From positions 62,001-126,000 of the forward strand of contig NZ_NPDQ01000007.1 of NCBI RefSeq assembly GCF_002812125.1: a stretch of DNA of 64,000 nucleotides, written 5' to 3'. The DNA comes from Leptospira brenneri (GTDB lineage: Bacteria; Spirochaetota; Leptospiria; Leptospirales; Leptospiraceae). The translations under genes were made by a program, and so were the position numbers. This document shows, one piece after another, positions 29,063 through 38,858 of this stretch. The stretch's first letter is position 1. Each line of letters opens with the position of its first letter. The notes under the pieces are model-generated. The model saw only the letters and a program-made list of their open reading frames with translations. It ran no database searches and was not told where the DNA came from.

Positions 29063-29863
29063 TTAGGAAATGGCAGCCCGAATCTTAGAAATATAATCTG
29101 CCAGTGCCGAAACTGCCTTCGAACGATCCGTCCCGTTTTCTTCTATGACCCTTTGGATGGCAGAACCAATGATGATCCCATCTGCATACTGAGAAATTTG
29201 GTTGGCTTGGTCCGGAGTTGAAATTCCAAATCCAGCACATATCGGTAGTCGGATGGTTTCTTTTAAAAATCGAATCCTTTCCTGTAAATCCACCGAGAAC
29301 TCCCTTCTCTCTCCCGTCACTCCAAAAGAGGTTACATAGTAAATGAAACCAGAGGAGGTTTTAGAAAGGGCTTGGATTCTCTTTTTTTCGGAAGCAGGCG
29401 TCACTAAGTGGATAAGATCCATATCACGAGCTTTTAATTCCCGAAATAAGGTTTCACTTTCATCCGTATCAAAGGGCAAATCAGGAATCACAAGTCCAAT
29501 GATTCCCGACTCTTTGGCCCGGTCCAAAAATTTCGAAATCCCACAATGGTAAATGGGATTGAAATAAGTAAGATAAACAAGAGGGGTCTCAGGTTTGTGA
29601 TCGTGAATCGCTTTTGTCACACGAAAAATTTCATCAAAAGAAAAACGATTCTTTAAAGATCTAGCAACTGCTCTTTGGATCACAGGGCCATCGGCAACAG
29701 GATCCGAAAAAGGAATTCCTAATTCCAAAATATCGGCTCCATTGTCTAAAATGGTTTTTCCAAACTCAATCGAATCATTGTAGTTTGGATCCCCTAAGGT
29801 AAAATACGGAATAAAAGCAGATTTGAATTTTCCACTTTCAAATAATGATTTTATTTTACTCAT
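29063..29863 (-). CDS. trpA: Tryptophan synthase alpha chain
   Basis: 266 residues. The N-terminal FIPYFTLGDPNYNDS and the ILELGIPFSDPVADGPVIQ signature carry the catalytic Glu and Asp region. GFGISTPDQANQISQYADG and IIGSAI bind phosphate. The alpha chain cleaves indole-3-glycerol phosphate to indole, which passes to the beta subunit through a tunnel. Its start overlaps the trpB stop by four bases, so translational coupling fits the stoichiometric complex. Confidence 0.95.
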   Translation of the reverse strand: MSKIKSLFESGKFKSAFIPYFTLGDPNYNDSIEFGKTILDNGADILELGIPFSDPVADGPVIQRAVARSLKNRFSFDEIFRVTKAIHDHKPETPLVYLTYFNPIYHCGISKFLDRAKESGIIGLVIPDLPFDTDESETLFRELKARDMDLIHLVTPASEKKRIQALSKTSSGFIYYVTSFGVTGERREFSVDLQERIRFLKETIRLPICAGFGISTPDQANQISQYADGIIIGSAIQRVIEENGTDRSKAVSALADYISKIRAAIS

Positions 29864-31059
29864 TTGTTTTTTTCACCCAGTAGCCGTAAAACTTCCGTTA
29901 CGTCCTTATCCCCTCGCCCGGAAAGACAAATGATTAAATCTTTTTTCTTTCCAAGATCCTTGGCAACTTCTCTCGCAACATGAAAAGCATGGGCAGTTTC
30001 AAGTGCTGGAATGATTCCCTCCACACGAGTGACTTCCAAAAAGGAATCTAATGCTTGTTCGTCTGTCACCATCCGGTAATCCACCCTTCCAATCTTAGAA
30101 AGATGAGCATGTTCTGGGCCCACTCCAGGATAATCTAACCCAGCGGATACAGAATGAGCTGGAACAATTTGACCAGACTCATCTTGGATAATGAGGGTTT
30201 TTGTACCATGTAAAAATCCTGTTTTCCCATAAGTTAATGTTGCAGAGTGTTCTCCTGGTTTGGGACCAAGTCCACCAGCTTCTGCTCCATAGATAGCAAC
30301 TTGTTTGTCTTTCAAAAATGCATGGAACATTCCTATAGAATTGGATCCACCACCGACACAGGCAACAATCGCACTGGGGAGTTTTTTATTTTGTTTTTTA
30401 AACTGAGACCTTGCCTCTGTTCCAATGACTGCTTGAAAATCACGAACAATCGTAGGGAAAGGATGAGGTCCAATGGCAGAACCAACAATGTAATGTGTAG
30501 TGGAAACATTGAGTGCCCAGTCTCGCATCGCCTCACTAGTTGCCTCTTTAAGAGTGGCTTCTCCTGCAGTGACCGGAAGGATTTTAGCACCTAACATCTC
30601 AATTTTTTTAGCATTGAGATTTTGCCTCTCAACATCTACTGCCCCCATATAGACAACGGTTTCCATTCCAAACATAGCACCCACCGTTGCTGTCGCAAGA
30701 CCGTGTTGACCAGCTCCCGTTTCTGCAATGATGCGTTTTTTTCCCATGAACTTAGCAATTAACGCCTGTCCAATGGCATTATTAATTTTATGTGCACCTG
30801 TATGATTAAGATCTTCGCGTTTGAGCCAGATACGAGCACCTCCCCATTGTTTGGTGAGACGTTCTGCATAAGTCAGAGGACTAGGTCTTCCAACATAGTT
30901 TCTTAAATAGTATTCAAGTTCCTTTTTGAACTTTTTACTTTTCTTTAACTTTTGATAGGTGGATTCAAGTTCTTCTAATGCTTCCGTCAAAATCTCAGGA
31001 GAGTAACGGCCGCCGAATTCACCAAAATATCCAGGTAGGTTTTTGCCCATATATCCCAT
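29860..31059 (-). CDS. trpB: Tryptophan synthase beta chain
   Basis: 399 residues. The PLP Lys is in REDLNHTGAHKINNAIGQ, and other motifs are AETGAGQHGLATA, CVGGGSNSIGMFH and the C-terminal LSGRGDKD. It condenses indole with serine, forming the alpha2-beta2 complex with TrpA. A start at 31050 (MGKNL) is equally possible; neither has a strong ribosome-binding site. Upstream is a GC-rich block of alternating G and C runs (31097-31167) that could regulate the pair. No other trp genes are in the window. Confidence 0.95.
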   Translation of the reverse strand: MGYMGKNLPGYFGEFGGRYSPEILTEALEELESTYQKLKKSKKFKKELEYYLRNYVGRPSPLTYAERLTKQWGGARIWLKREDLNHTGAHKINNAIGQALIAKFMGKKRIIAETGAGQHGLATATVGAMFGMETVVYMGAVDVERQNLNAKKIEMLGAKILPVTAGEATLKEATSEAMRDWALNVSTTHYIVGSAIGPHPFPTIVRDFQAVIGTEARSQFKKQNKKLPSAIVACVGGGSNSIGMFHAFLKDKQVAIYGAEAGGLGPKPGEHSATLTYGKTGFLHGTKTLIIQDESGQIVPAHSVSAGLDYPGVGPEHAHLSKIGRVDYRMVTDEQALDSFLEVTRVEGIIPALETAHAFHVAREVAKDLGKKKDLIICLSGRGDKDVTEVLRLLGEKNK

Positions 31060-31096
31060 GATGAGGGGATGGGCGAATATGAAAACTGCTTCTTTT

Positions 31097-31167
31097 GCGG
31101 GGGGTGGGGGTTTTTGGGTACACTCTCCCCGCCCTGACTTAAGGGTGGGGAACTAGACCCGCCACCC
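31097..31167 (-). repeat. GC-rich intergenic block with four alternating complementary runs
   Basis: This 71-base stretch, between proS and trpB, is far richer in G/C than its surroundings. Read on the minus strand, four blocks follow: G-rich (31167-31156), C-rich (31150-31141), G-rich (31135-31127) and C-rich (31110-31097). Neighbouring blocks can pair: GGGTGG with CCACCC, CCCCACCCT with AGGGCGGGG, and GCGGGG with CCCCGC. This allows two mutually exclusive folds, as in attenuators. It could instead be an intergenic repeat element; I cannot count copies from one window. Confidence 0.45.
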
Positions 31168-31243
31168 AATGGCTCCCTTCTATCACAAAGCCTTAATTCC
31201 TACCACCGCTTACCCTGGTTCTGAAGAAAAAATCCTTAGAAGT

Positions 31244-33004
31244 TCATGTTCCCACTTGTTCCACTGCTTTTTCAAGGGTCTCACGAAGGTTTTGGATCTG
31301 TTTTTGTAGTCTTCCGACCAAATCTTCATTCGTTGTAAAGGACACCGTTTCTTCCGCCATGGACTTACGATCGAGGATTGTGATCTCACCTTTTTCCAAA
31401 AACCCTTTTCCGAGCGTGAGTCGGATGGGGAATCCAATGAGTTCCGAATCTTTGAATTTAAAACCGGGGCCAAGATCGCGGTCATCCCAAAGGACTTCAA
31501 TCCCAGCCGCCACCAAAGCCAGGTAGATCGATTCAATTTTTGCTATATCTTCTGGGTTTTTGGCAATGCTCACCAAACAAACAGTAAATGGTGCAATCGA
31601 AACTGGCCAATAAATCCCTTTGTCATCATTACATTGTTCGATGACAGTTGCCATACAACGATTCACGCCAATTCCGTAACAACCCATAGTGGTTGTTGTG
31701 GCTTTCCCTTTATCATTCAAAACAGTAATATCAAATGCTTTGGAATATTTTTGGCCTAATTTAAAAATATGACCCACTTCAATTCCCTTTTCGGCAGTAA
31801 GGCCATTCCCACAATTCGGACAAGGGTCTCCCACTTGTGCTTGGGAAACATCGATTTTGGTTATTTCTTCCTCTTTAAAAAAGGAATTTAGTCTAACACC
31901 CGCTACATGATAATCCACTTCATTGGCGCCAGAAATATATTCAAAGTTCCAATCAATCAGAGAATCAATCACGATTTTTAGATTTTCTGATTTAGGAAAC
32001 CCAGGGCCAATAAAACCAGGAACCAAACCTAAGTTTTCCATCTCTTTGGGACCCATTGGCCTTAGTTCATTACAACCCAAATGATTTTTTAATTTGTTTT
32101 CATTGAGCTCACGGTTTCCTTCTAAAAAAACAAGGACATAGGCTCCGTCAGCCCAAAGAGCGACAGCCTTTAGTAAATTCTCTTCCTTTGTTTTGATAAA
32201 CTCCGCTACTTCCGAAATTGTTTTCTTTGCGGGAGTATGGATTTTATCTTTTCCAGCAAACGCTTGTTTGTTTACCTTTGGATCATGAATGACAGGAGTT
32301 TTTTCTATATTTCCTGAATATTGGCAAGAAGGACAAATGGTAAGGGTTTCTTCTCCAATGGGAGACACTACCATAAATTCTTCAGATGCAGATCCACCCA
32401 TATTCCCCGAATCCGCTTGCACAGGGATCGTGGAAAGTCCCATCCCCGCAAAAATCCTTCGGTAGGTTTTACGCATAGTTTGATACGTTTTATCCAAAGA
32501 TTCATCATCTAAATGAAAAGAATAAGCGTCCTTCATTGTAAATTCACGAGAGCGAATCACTCCGAAGCGAGGGCGAATTTCATCTCGAAACTTAGTATGG
32601 ATTTGGTAAACATTAATCGGAAGATCTTTATAAGAACGAACCATTGGTTTCACAAGAACACAAAAGGATTCTTCATGAGTGGGACCAAGACAACTTTCAT
32701 TGTCATGACGATCTTTCAAACGAAACATCTCTTTCCCCATTTTATCCCAACGACCTGATTCTTTCCAAATTTCACTCGGAGTTAAAATCGGAAGTTGGAA
32801 TTCTAAAGCACCAGCCCTGTCCATTTCGGAGCGAACAATGCCTTCAATTTTTTTTAAGATACGAAGCCCTAAAGGTAAATAAGAATAAAGCCCCGCAGCA
32901 GACTTACGAATGAGCCCCGCCCTCGTCATTAATTTATGAGAGGCAACAACGGCATCTTGGGGATCTTCTTTTGCAGTAGGAATTAAATAGGAACTAGCTT
33001 TCAT
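31244..33004 (-). CDS. proS: Prolyl-tRNA synthetase
   Basis: 586 residues, the size of the bacterial form that carries an editing (INS) insertion. Class II motifs are visible: ILTPSEIWKESGRW, GPTHEESFCVL, and motif 3-like GCYGIGVNRCMA. The Cys-rich segment CPSCQYSGN and later CPNCGNG look like zinc-type CxxC pairs inside the insertion region. The anticodon-binding domain ends with QVGT. It charges tRNA-Pro. It lies 44 bases after rseP and before the GC-rich block, so it may be the last gene of that transcript. Confidence 0.95.
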   Translation of the reverse strand: MKASSYLIPTAKEDPQDAVVASHKLMTRAGLIRKSAAGLYSYLPLGLRILKKIEGIVRSEMDRAGALEFQLPILTPSEIWKESGRWDKMGKEMFRLKDRHDNESCLGPTHEESFCVLVKPMVRSYKDLPINVYQIHTKFRDEIRPRFGVIRSREFTMKDAYSFHLDDESLDKTYQTMRKTYRRIFAGMGLSTIPVQADSGNMGGSASEEFMVVSPIGEETLTICPSCQYSGNIEKTPVIHDPKVNKQAFAGKDKIHTPAKKTISEVAEFIKTKEENLLKAVALWADGAYVLVFLEGNRELNENKLKNHLGCNELRPMGPKEMENLGLVPGFIGPGFPKSENLKIVIDSLIDWNFEYISGANEVDYHVAGVRLNSFFKEEEITKIDVSQAQVGDPCPNCGNGLTAEKGIEVGHIFKLGQKYSKAFDITVLNDKGKATTTTMGCYGIGVNRCMATVIEQCNDDKGIYWPVSIAPFTVCLVSIAKNPEDIAKIESIYLALVAAGIEVLWDDRDLGPGFKFKDSELIGFPIRLTLGKGFLEKGEITILDRKSMAEETVSFTTNEDLVGRLQKQIQNLRETLEKAVEQVGT

Positions 33005-33048
33005 CGACCTTTTCTCTTTTATCTATATACAGTTTAATTTATTAAAAT

Positions 33049-34755
33049 TTAGAAAATACGCATCACATCATTAAAGGAAACATAAAGCCCAAGTCCAATG
33101 AGAAAGAAAAACCCTAATCGGAAGATGGCTTCGATTGCTTTTCTAGGGAGTGGCCTACCTGTCACTGCCTCATAAGCATACAGTACAATATGTCCACCGT
33201 CAGCCATCGGAATAGGAAGTAGATTCATTACCATCAGAGCGAGAGAAATTTTGGCAACAAAGTCAAGATAAGTCACCCAACCATATTCCAAACTAATCCC
33301 TGCGATTTGTACAATCCCAATAGGACCAGAAAGGTTTTCTTTCGGGGAAAGAAGTCCAGAAAACAACATCCCTATTCCTTTTAGAGTTGTGGATACATTT
33401 TCATAGACTTTATTCGAAGCACCAACTAGCGATGAGTATACGGTAGATTCTTTCTGTAACTTTTCTGCTTCAAATTTCATGGAAGCACGAAAACCCAAAA
33501 GCCCAATGGGTTTCAGGTTTACGTCTGCAGAATATTTCATATTTCCAATCCAGATATCCTTTCTACCTGAAGATTGTTTTAAGTATTCAGAAAACAATTC
33601 CGCTTTTTCAAAGGTTTTATCTTCGATTTTTAAGTTGGATAACCGGTTTTCAATTTCTGAATCATAACTATCCAACCGAAAATAAGGGATCCCAAGTTCA
33701 GCAAACTTGGGATGACGAATATCCCAAAATTCAAAGACATTCGCACCTAACACAGGAATTTGAATGGTAACTGTTTCCGTCGCCCAAGGAGTGAGGAGTG
33801 GATACGTTTTTCTTTCTACCACAACAGGAATTGTTTTCCCTTGGTGTTTTCCAAGTTCCGTTTGTAATTCAGGAACGGTATGAACATCGACACCGGCTAC
33901 CTGCAAAATCATATCGCCGTCTTTCAAAAAAGACAAAGCGCGCCTACGAAGAGATTTTTCTCGTTCTTGAATTTCCCTTTGTTTGAGTAACTCTTCCGGA
34001 ATCTCATCCTTTCGTTCTTCAATTTTTTCTTGGAAGTAAACAGAAGACTTGTCATCACGATCCAGGAGATTCGCTATAAAATGACTGAGTTGTTCCCCAT
34101 AAGTAAAGGTGGCCACCACCCTTCTTTCTCCAAAAGGCATCACACCAATCGTGGGGTGTCCCCCTGCCGAATATAGATTAGGAATCACCTGTACGGTTTT
34201 TATTTCTTTCTCTCTTTGATAAGAAACAGTAACCGGGTCACCTGAAGTCAAACTTACATTCGTAAAAATATCTTCAAAACTTTCCGTAGATTTCCCATTG
34301 ATGGATACAATTTGATCCCCAGTGCGAAGTCCTGCCGTATAAGCTGGGCTGGACACTTTGTTCGCATCTTCAATAAAAATACGATTGGAAGAAGGGCTAT
34401 CTCCTGATAACTCCAAAATAAATAATAAAACAAAACCGAGTACTAAATTGGCAAATGGACCACCGAGAACTGGGATCATACGACGTAATGGAGGAGTTGC
34501 CAACAAATCCCCTTGTTTTGGTTTTTTGTTTTTGCTATAGTCATCTCCGCGGAAAAGAACGTAACCACCAATAGGGATGGCTGTAATTTGGTAGATGGTT
34601 TTACCAATTCTCTTTTTCCAAATCCCCTTTCCATAACCTAACGAAAATATACGAGCCTCTACACCAACCAACTTTCCACATAAAAGGTGCCCCAATTCGT
34701 GAATAAAAATAGAAACCGCCAACATAAATACGGCGCCAAACACCATTATAATCAT
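33049..34755 (-). CDS. rseP: RseP-type site-2 zinc metalloprotease
   Basis: 568 residues. The zinc site IFIHELGHLLCG is in the first transmembrane helix (residues ~15-26), and the second motif (NLLPIPMADGGHI, usually NxxPxPxLDG) is near residue 515. At least two PDZ-like domains lie between: GLRTGDQIVSINGKS and a second around FLKDGDMILQVAGVDV. The protein is about 120 residues longer than the E. coli one, with a charged coil (EELLKQREIQEREKSL) before the second PDZ. RseP cleaves membrane-bound anti-sigma factors or signal-peptide remnants. It overlaps dxr by four bases, a conserved dxr-rseP arrangement. Confidence 0.92.
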   Translation of the reverse strand: MIIMVFGAVFMLAVSIFIHELGHLLCGKLVGVEARIFSLGYGKGIWKKRIGKTIYQITAIPIGGYVLFRGDDYSKNKKPKQGDLLATPPLRRMIPVLGGPFANLVLGFVLLFILELSGDSPSSNRIFIEDANKVSSPAYTAGLRTGDQIVSINGKSTESFEDIFTNVSLTSGDPVTVSYQREKEIKTVQVIPNLYSAGGHPTIGVMPFGERRVVATFTYGEQLSHFIANLLDRDDKSSVYFQEKIEERKDEIPEELLKQREIQEREKSLRRRALSFLKDGDMILQVAGVDVHTVPELQTELGKHQGKTIPVVVERKTYPLLTPWATETVTIQIPVLGANVFEFWDIRHPKFAELGIPYFRLDSYDSEIENRLSNLKIEDKTFEKAELFSEYLKQSSGRKDIWIGNMKYSADVNLKPIGLLGFRASMKFEAEKLQKESTVYSSLVGASNKVYENVSTTLKGIGMLFSGLLSPKENLSGPIGIVQIAGISLEYGWVTYLDFVAKISLALMVMNLLPIPMADGGHIVLYAYEAVTGRPLPRKAIEAIFRLGFFFLIGLGLYVSFNDVMRIF

Positions 34756-35912
34756 GGAGTCACTCCTCCTTTAACAAATTCTCTTTGGATGAATTCACGG
34801 GTTTCCCTGTCTTTTTCTAAGTATCCTTCCAAATCCTCTGGGAATGAATTTGGAATTTGATTTAACGCAGATTCGATTAACTTAGGTATGGCGGTAAAAG
34901 AAATTCTTTCTTCTAAAAATAAAGCCACAGCTTCTTCATTTGCCGCATTGAACACAGAAGGTGCCGTTCCCCCTGCCCTTCCCGCTTGGTAAGCCAATGT
35001 AAGACCTGGATAACGGTTTAAATCTGGCGGAAAGAACTCTAATGTTTTCCAAGTAGCAGGTTTTCTTTCGATTAACATTTTGGGAGTTGGGGTCGGATAG
35101 AATAATGAATGAGCAATGGGATAAACCATATCGGGATGGCTTGTGTATTGCAAACAAGCTCCATCCAAAGTTTCAATGATTCCATGTGTGAGTGATTGCG
35201 GATGAATCACCACTTCAATCTCGTCATAGGAAAATCCAAATAAAAAGTGAGCTTCAATCACCTCTAGACCTTTATTGATAAGGCCAGCGGAATCCACCGT
35301 AATTTTTGGGCCCATGGACCAAGTTGGATGATTTAATGCCTGTTTTACGGAAACATGTTCCAATTCTTCTAAAGGAAGGGTGCGAAAACTCCCCCCCGAA
35401 GCAGTAAGCGTGATGGCCCGAATATTAGATCTTTTTTCTTTTTCAATGAGTTGAAAGAGTGCATTGTGTTCGGAATCAACAGGAACCATCAGAGTTCCAT
35501 ATTTTACTACCAAACGATTGATGAGTGGCCCAAAAGTAACTAAAGTTTCTTTATTGGCGATGGCGATTTTTTTTCCAGCTTCGATGGCAGCAATGGTTGG
35601 TCTTACCCCACGCGCACCCACAACAGCAGTGACTACACCTTCCACAGAAGAAAGTGTTACTAAATTAGAAAGAGAATCTTCCCCATAAAGAATGGAGGTG
35701 GATTTGTACTTAGAACCCAAAGCCCCCTCTAACTTAGAATCGGTGATGGAAACCACTTCCGGGGAAAATTCCTCGATCAGAGACTTCGCAAGTTCTAGGT
35801 TGGAATGAACAGAAAAACTACGTAGCGAGAAAGATTCTTTAAATTGGCGAAGTACCTTAACGGTAGAAGAGCCAACAGAACCAGATATTCCTAATACGGA
35901 TACTCCAACCAT
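34752..35912 (-). CDS. dxr: 1-deoxy-D-xylulose-5-phosphate reductoisomerase
   Basis: 386 residues. It starts with the NADPH-binding GISGSVGSSTVKVLRQF, then IANKETLVTFGPLI, VPVDSEHNALFQ, LTASGGSFR and HPTWSMGPKITVDSAGL; the last two carry substrate and metal contacts. DXR makes MEP from DXP, the second step of the isoprenoid pathway started by dxs in this same cluster. It overlaps rseP and lies 30 bases after cdsA. Confidence 0.95.
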   Translation of the reverse strand: MVGVSVLGISGSVGSSTVKVLRQFKESFSLRSFSVHSNLELAKSLIEEFSPEVVSITDSKLEGALGSKYKSTSILYGEDSLSNLVTLSSVEGVVTAVVGARGVRPTIAAIEAGKKIAIANKETLVTFGPLINRLVVKYGTLMVPVDSEHNALFQLIEKEKRSNIRAITLTASGGSFRTLPLEELEHVSVKQALNHPTWSMGPKITVDSAGLINKGLEVIEAHFLFGFSYDEIEVVIHPQSLTHGIIETLDGACLQYTSHPDMVYPIAHSLFYPTPTPKMLIERKPATWKTLEFFPPDLNRYPGLTLAYQAGRAGGTAPSVFNAANEEAVALFLEERISFTAIPKLIESALNQIPNSFPEDLEGYLEKDRETREFIQREFVKGGVTP

Positions 35913-35942
35913 GCAACTCTTAGACCGTTCTCAGGAAGAGAA

Positions 35943-36854
35943 TCAGACCGCGTAACCGAGAATTCCCTTAAATAGGAAATAATAATAAATGACAGGAACG
36001 GTGAAAAGAAGAGCATCTGCTAAATCGAGAACCCCACCATGGCCCGGAATCAAACTTCCTGAATCTTTGATTTTGGCATCACGTTTCATTGCAGACTCTG
36101 CCAAATCTCCCATCACAGAAATCACCGAGACAACAAAAGCAAGAACCACCGATTCCAAAATCCCGACCGGCAACTTCACACCGCCAAAATGTTCCCAAGT
36201 TAAGTTTAGAATTTGTACGCCCACAACTGCCGTGATATTTCCTGTCACATAACCCTCCCAAGTTTTTTTGGGAGAGATCTTAAGACCGGCAGGATGTTTT
36301 CCAAACCAACGACCGCCAAAATAAGCACCGGCATCACTCATAAAAGTAATCACAGATACTAAAAAGATATAATAGGCTCCAAAAGGAAATGCGAGGAGGA
36401 GTAAAAAATGTCCGATAGGAATTGCTAAGTAAATCGGGCCAAGGATCGTAGAACTTGCAGAAAATAAAGCACCATCTAACGGACGCTTGAGAATCTGAAG
36501 AATCCAAACGGTAATCGAAAGTGCGATGAGTAAAAAAGAAATCGGATGGAATCCTTCTCTTAAAACTTTAGACAATTCCAATACAAATGCAGGTGGAGTG
36601 ACTTCAAACTGCATTCCTAAAAATTGAATGTAGTATACTGTAAAAATCAAAAGTGAGAAGATAAGCCCTGTTCCGAAAAAAGGTTTGGAATCCTCTCTTT
36701 TGCAGAATGCATAAAGTTCTTTTAATCCGAGGTAGATCGTAACACAACCAAACAAATAAAATTCGAGGTAATACCAAGAACTATGGAAGATCATAAACAC
36801 ATAGACAAAGGTCAGTACAATTGCAGATAGGATACGGAGTGTTGTCTCACTCAT
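35943..36854 (-). CDS. cdsA: Phosphatidate cytidylyltransferase
   Basis: 303 residues with about eight transmembrane helices. The signature SDAGAYFGGRWFGKHP followed by KISPKKTWEG, and then the terminal GDLAESAMKRDAKIKDSG and PGHGGVLDLADALL, are diagnostic of CDP-diacylglycerol synthase. It makes CDP-DAG from phosphatidate and CTP at the inner membrane for all phospholipids. It overlaps uppS by four bases, the usual uppS-cdsA order. Confidence 0.95.
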   Translation of the reverse strand: MSETTLRILSAIVLTFVYVFMIFHSSWYYLEFYLFGCVTIYLGLKELYAFCKREDSKPFFGTGLIFSLLIFTVYYIQFLGMQFEVTPPAFVLELSKVLREGFHPISFLLIALSITVWILQILKRPLDGALFSASSTILGPIYLAIPIGHFLLLLAFPFGAYYIFLVSVITFMSDAGAYFGGRWFGKHPAGLKISPKKTWEGYVTGNITAVVGVQILNLTWEHFGGVKLPVGILESVVLAFVVSVISVMGDLAESAMKRDAKIKDSGSLIPGHGGVLDLADALLFTVPVIYYYFLFKGILGYAV

Positions 36855-37564
36855 AACAAACCACCAAATTTACGTTTTCGGGAATCAAAAAAAAGAAGGG
36901 CTTCCTCCAAAGAGGTTCTTCCAAAGTCCGGCCAAAGTGTATTTGTAAAATACATTTCAGCATACGCACTTTGCCATAAAAGGAAATTGGAAATCCTTTG
37001 TTCTCCCGCAGTTCTGATCAATAAATCTACTGGTGGCAAAGGGGATGTATACAAATATTTTTCAAATTCTTTGGGGCTGATCGGTTTGTCCAAGGCCTCT
37101 TTTTTGGACTTCCGCACTGCCATAATCCGAGAAAAGTTACTTAGGATCTCTTCGTGCCCACCATAATTCAAACAAAAGTTAGCAGTGAGCTTTTTGTTCT
37201 TCTTTGTGACCGACATAGCATGGTCAATTTTTGCGAGAACAGTTTTAGATAGTTTATTTCTCGCTCCACTGTGATGAATCCGAATCCCTTTCTCGTGGAT
37301 GGTATCGAGGCGAGTTTCAATAAATTCAACTAACAAACCAAAGATGGCTTGGATTTCGGTGATGGGGCGTTTCCAGTTTTCTGTAGAAAACGCATAAAGA
37401 GAAATGTTGGGGATTTTATATTCCAAAGCCACATCCAAAAGGCGATCGATCGCGTTCGCCCCTTCTCTATGGCCCTCGGTTCTTTTTTTCCCCTGGCTTT
37501 CCGCCCACCTTCCATTTCCGTCCATGATGACAGCAATGTGCGCGGGGATTGTATTCAACTTCAT
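36851..37564 (-). CDS. uppS: Undecaprenyl diphosphate synthase
   Basis: 237 residues. It has HIAVIMDGNGRWAESQGK near residue 9, then GHREGANAIDRLL, LYAFSTENWKRP and the C-terminal LLIRTAGEQRISNFLLWQ. These are the cis-prenyltransferase motifs. The usual GGxRxS motif reads GEQRIS here, a common variation. It builds the C55 lipid carrier for peptidoglycan and surface polysaccharide. Substrates come from the MEP pathway (dxs, dxr here). It starts 6 bases after frr. Confidence 0.95.
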   Translation of the reverse strand: MKLNTIPAHIAVIMDGNGRWAESQGKKRTEGHREGANAIDRLLDVALEYKIPNISLYAFSTENWKRPITEIQAIFGLLVEFIETRLDTIHEKGIRIHHSGARNKLSKTVLAKIDHAMSVTKKNKKLTANFCLNYGGHEEILSNFSRIMAVRKSKKEALDKPISPKEFEKYLYTSPLPPVDLLIRTAGEQRISNFLLWQSAYAEMYFTNTLWPDFGRTSLEEALLFFDSRKRKFGGLL

Positions 37565-37570
37565 AGGAAA

Positions 37571-38122
37571 TTAAAGAGTGGTGATCTCTTTTTCTTTTTC
37601 CTTTTCCAAATCTCCCAATTTGGCTATGTAAGAATCCGTAATTTTTTGGATTTTGTCCTGGTGGCCTTTTAGTTCATCTTGAGACATTTCAGCCTGATGT
37701 TTTTTCAACTCATCATTGGCATCACGACGGATGTTACGAATCGCAACTTTTTTTTCTTCGGATTTTTGTTTGACCACTTTTGCGAGTTCTTTTCGTCTTT
37801 CTCCTGTTAGCTCAGGGATATTGATACGAATGCTAGAACCATCGTTGTTAGGTGTAAGACCAAGGCTTGCTGCAAAAATTGCTTTTTCGATGTCCTTTAG
37901 CATACCCTTTTCAAAAGGAGTGATGAGAATCATTCTAGGTTCTGGACAAGCAATTTTACCAAGTTGATTTAGAGGAGTGAGTGTTCCGTAATAGTCGACT
38001 CTTACATCTTCTACCATCATCGGACTTGCTTTCCCTGTACGAATCGTACCAAAATCTTTTTTCAAAGCATCAACAGTTTTGTCCATTTTGGACTGCATGG
38101 ATTTTATAATTTCATCTACCAT
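37571..38122 (-). CDS. frr: Ribosome recycling factor
   Basis: 183 residues, usual length. It has the N-terminal [29 protein letters not shown] helix, [35 protein letters not shown] and a long coiled C-terminal helix. RRF releases ribosomes after termination together with EF-G. Its start overlaps the end of pyrH by 11 bases; the pyrH-frr-uppS-cdsA-dxr-rseP order is widely conserved. Confidence 0.96.
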   Translation of the reverse strand: MVDEIIKSMQSKMDKTVDALKKDFGTIRTGKASPMMVEDVRVDYYGTLTPLNQLGKIACPEPRMILITPFEKGMLKDIEKAIFAASLGLTPNNDGSSIRINIPELTGERRKELAKVVKQKSEEKKVAIRNIRRDANDELKKHQAEMSQDELKGHQDKIQKITDSYIAKLGDLEKEKEKEITTL

Positions 38123-38858
38123 CTAGAATCACTTCCTCTGAATTGGAGATGAGTGTACCAATAGGTTCCCCATCGATTAATTTTCTTAAATTTCCTGCCT
38201 TAAAAATATCAAACACGATGATGGGCATATTATTGTCCATACAGAGACTAAGAGCAGTAGAATCCATCACCTTTAGGCGGTGTTTGATAGACTCCATAAA
38301 AGAAACCTCTAAGTAACGTTTTGCACTTGGATCTTTTTTAGGATCCGCAGTGTACACACCGTCTACTTTTGTGGCTTTGAGGATGACTTCACATCCTACT
38401 TCCACTGCACGAAGTGAGGCAGTTGTATCCGTTGTGAAATACGGATTTCCTGTCCCACCCGCAAATATAATAACACGATTTTTTTCTAAATGGCGAACCG
38501 CACGTCTACGAATATAAGGTTCTGCAACAGATTTCATTTCGATAGCAGAAAGAACTCGGGTAAACATCCCTTGTTTTTCACATGCATCTTGTAAGGCGAG
38601 ACCATTCATAATGGTGCCAAGCATTCCCATGTAGTCTGCTGTCGCTCGTTCCATTCCGGACTTTGCTAAAGTTTCTCCACGGATCATATTCCCACCACCG
38701 ACAACCACAGCAACTTCGAGACCTAAGTCATGAACTTCCTTAATTTGACCAGCAAGTGAAAATGTTTTATTGGTATCAATACCAAGTTCACCCTCGCCGG
38801 CAAGAGCCTCGCCGGAGAGTTTGATAAGAATTCTTTTGAAACGCGGACTAGTTCCCAC
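38112..38858 (-). CDS. pyrH: Uridylate kinase
   Basis: 248 residues. [20 protein letters not shown] at the N-terminus, [27 protein letters not shown] and [20 protein letters not shown] are the standard UMP-kinase motifs of the amino-acid-kinase fold. It makes UDP from UMP in a hexameric cytosolic enzyme. It overlaps frr by 11 bases and tsf by 11 bases, so all three should be translated as a coupled unit. Confidence 0.96.
   Translation of the reverse strand: MGTSPRFKRILIKLSGEALAGEGELGIDTNKTFSLAGQIKEVHDLGLEVAVVVGGGNMIRGETLAKSGMERATADYMGMLGTIMNGLALQDACEKQGMFTRVLSAIEMKSVAEPYIRRRAVRHLEKNRVIIFAGGTGNPYFTTDTTASLRAVEVGCEVILKATKVDGVYTADPKKDPSAKRYLEVSFMESIKHRLKVMDSTALSLCMDNNMPIIVFDIFKAGNLRKLIDGEPIGTLISNSEEVILDGR

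Noticed and set aside
31060..31170. Trp leader peptide before trpB
   Set aside because: No short open frame with consecutive Trp codons and a ribosome-binding site could be found in the leader, so classical attenuation is not supported.
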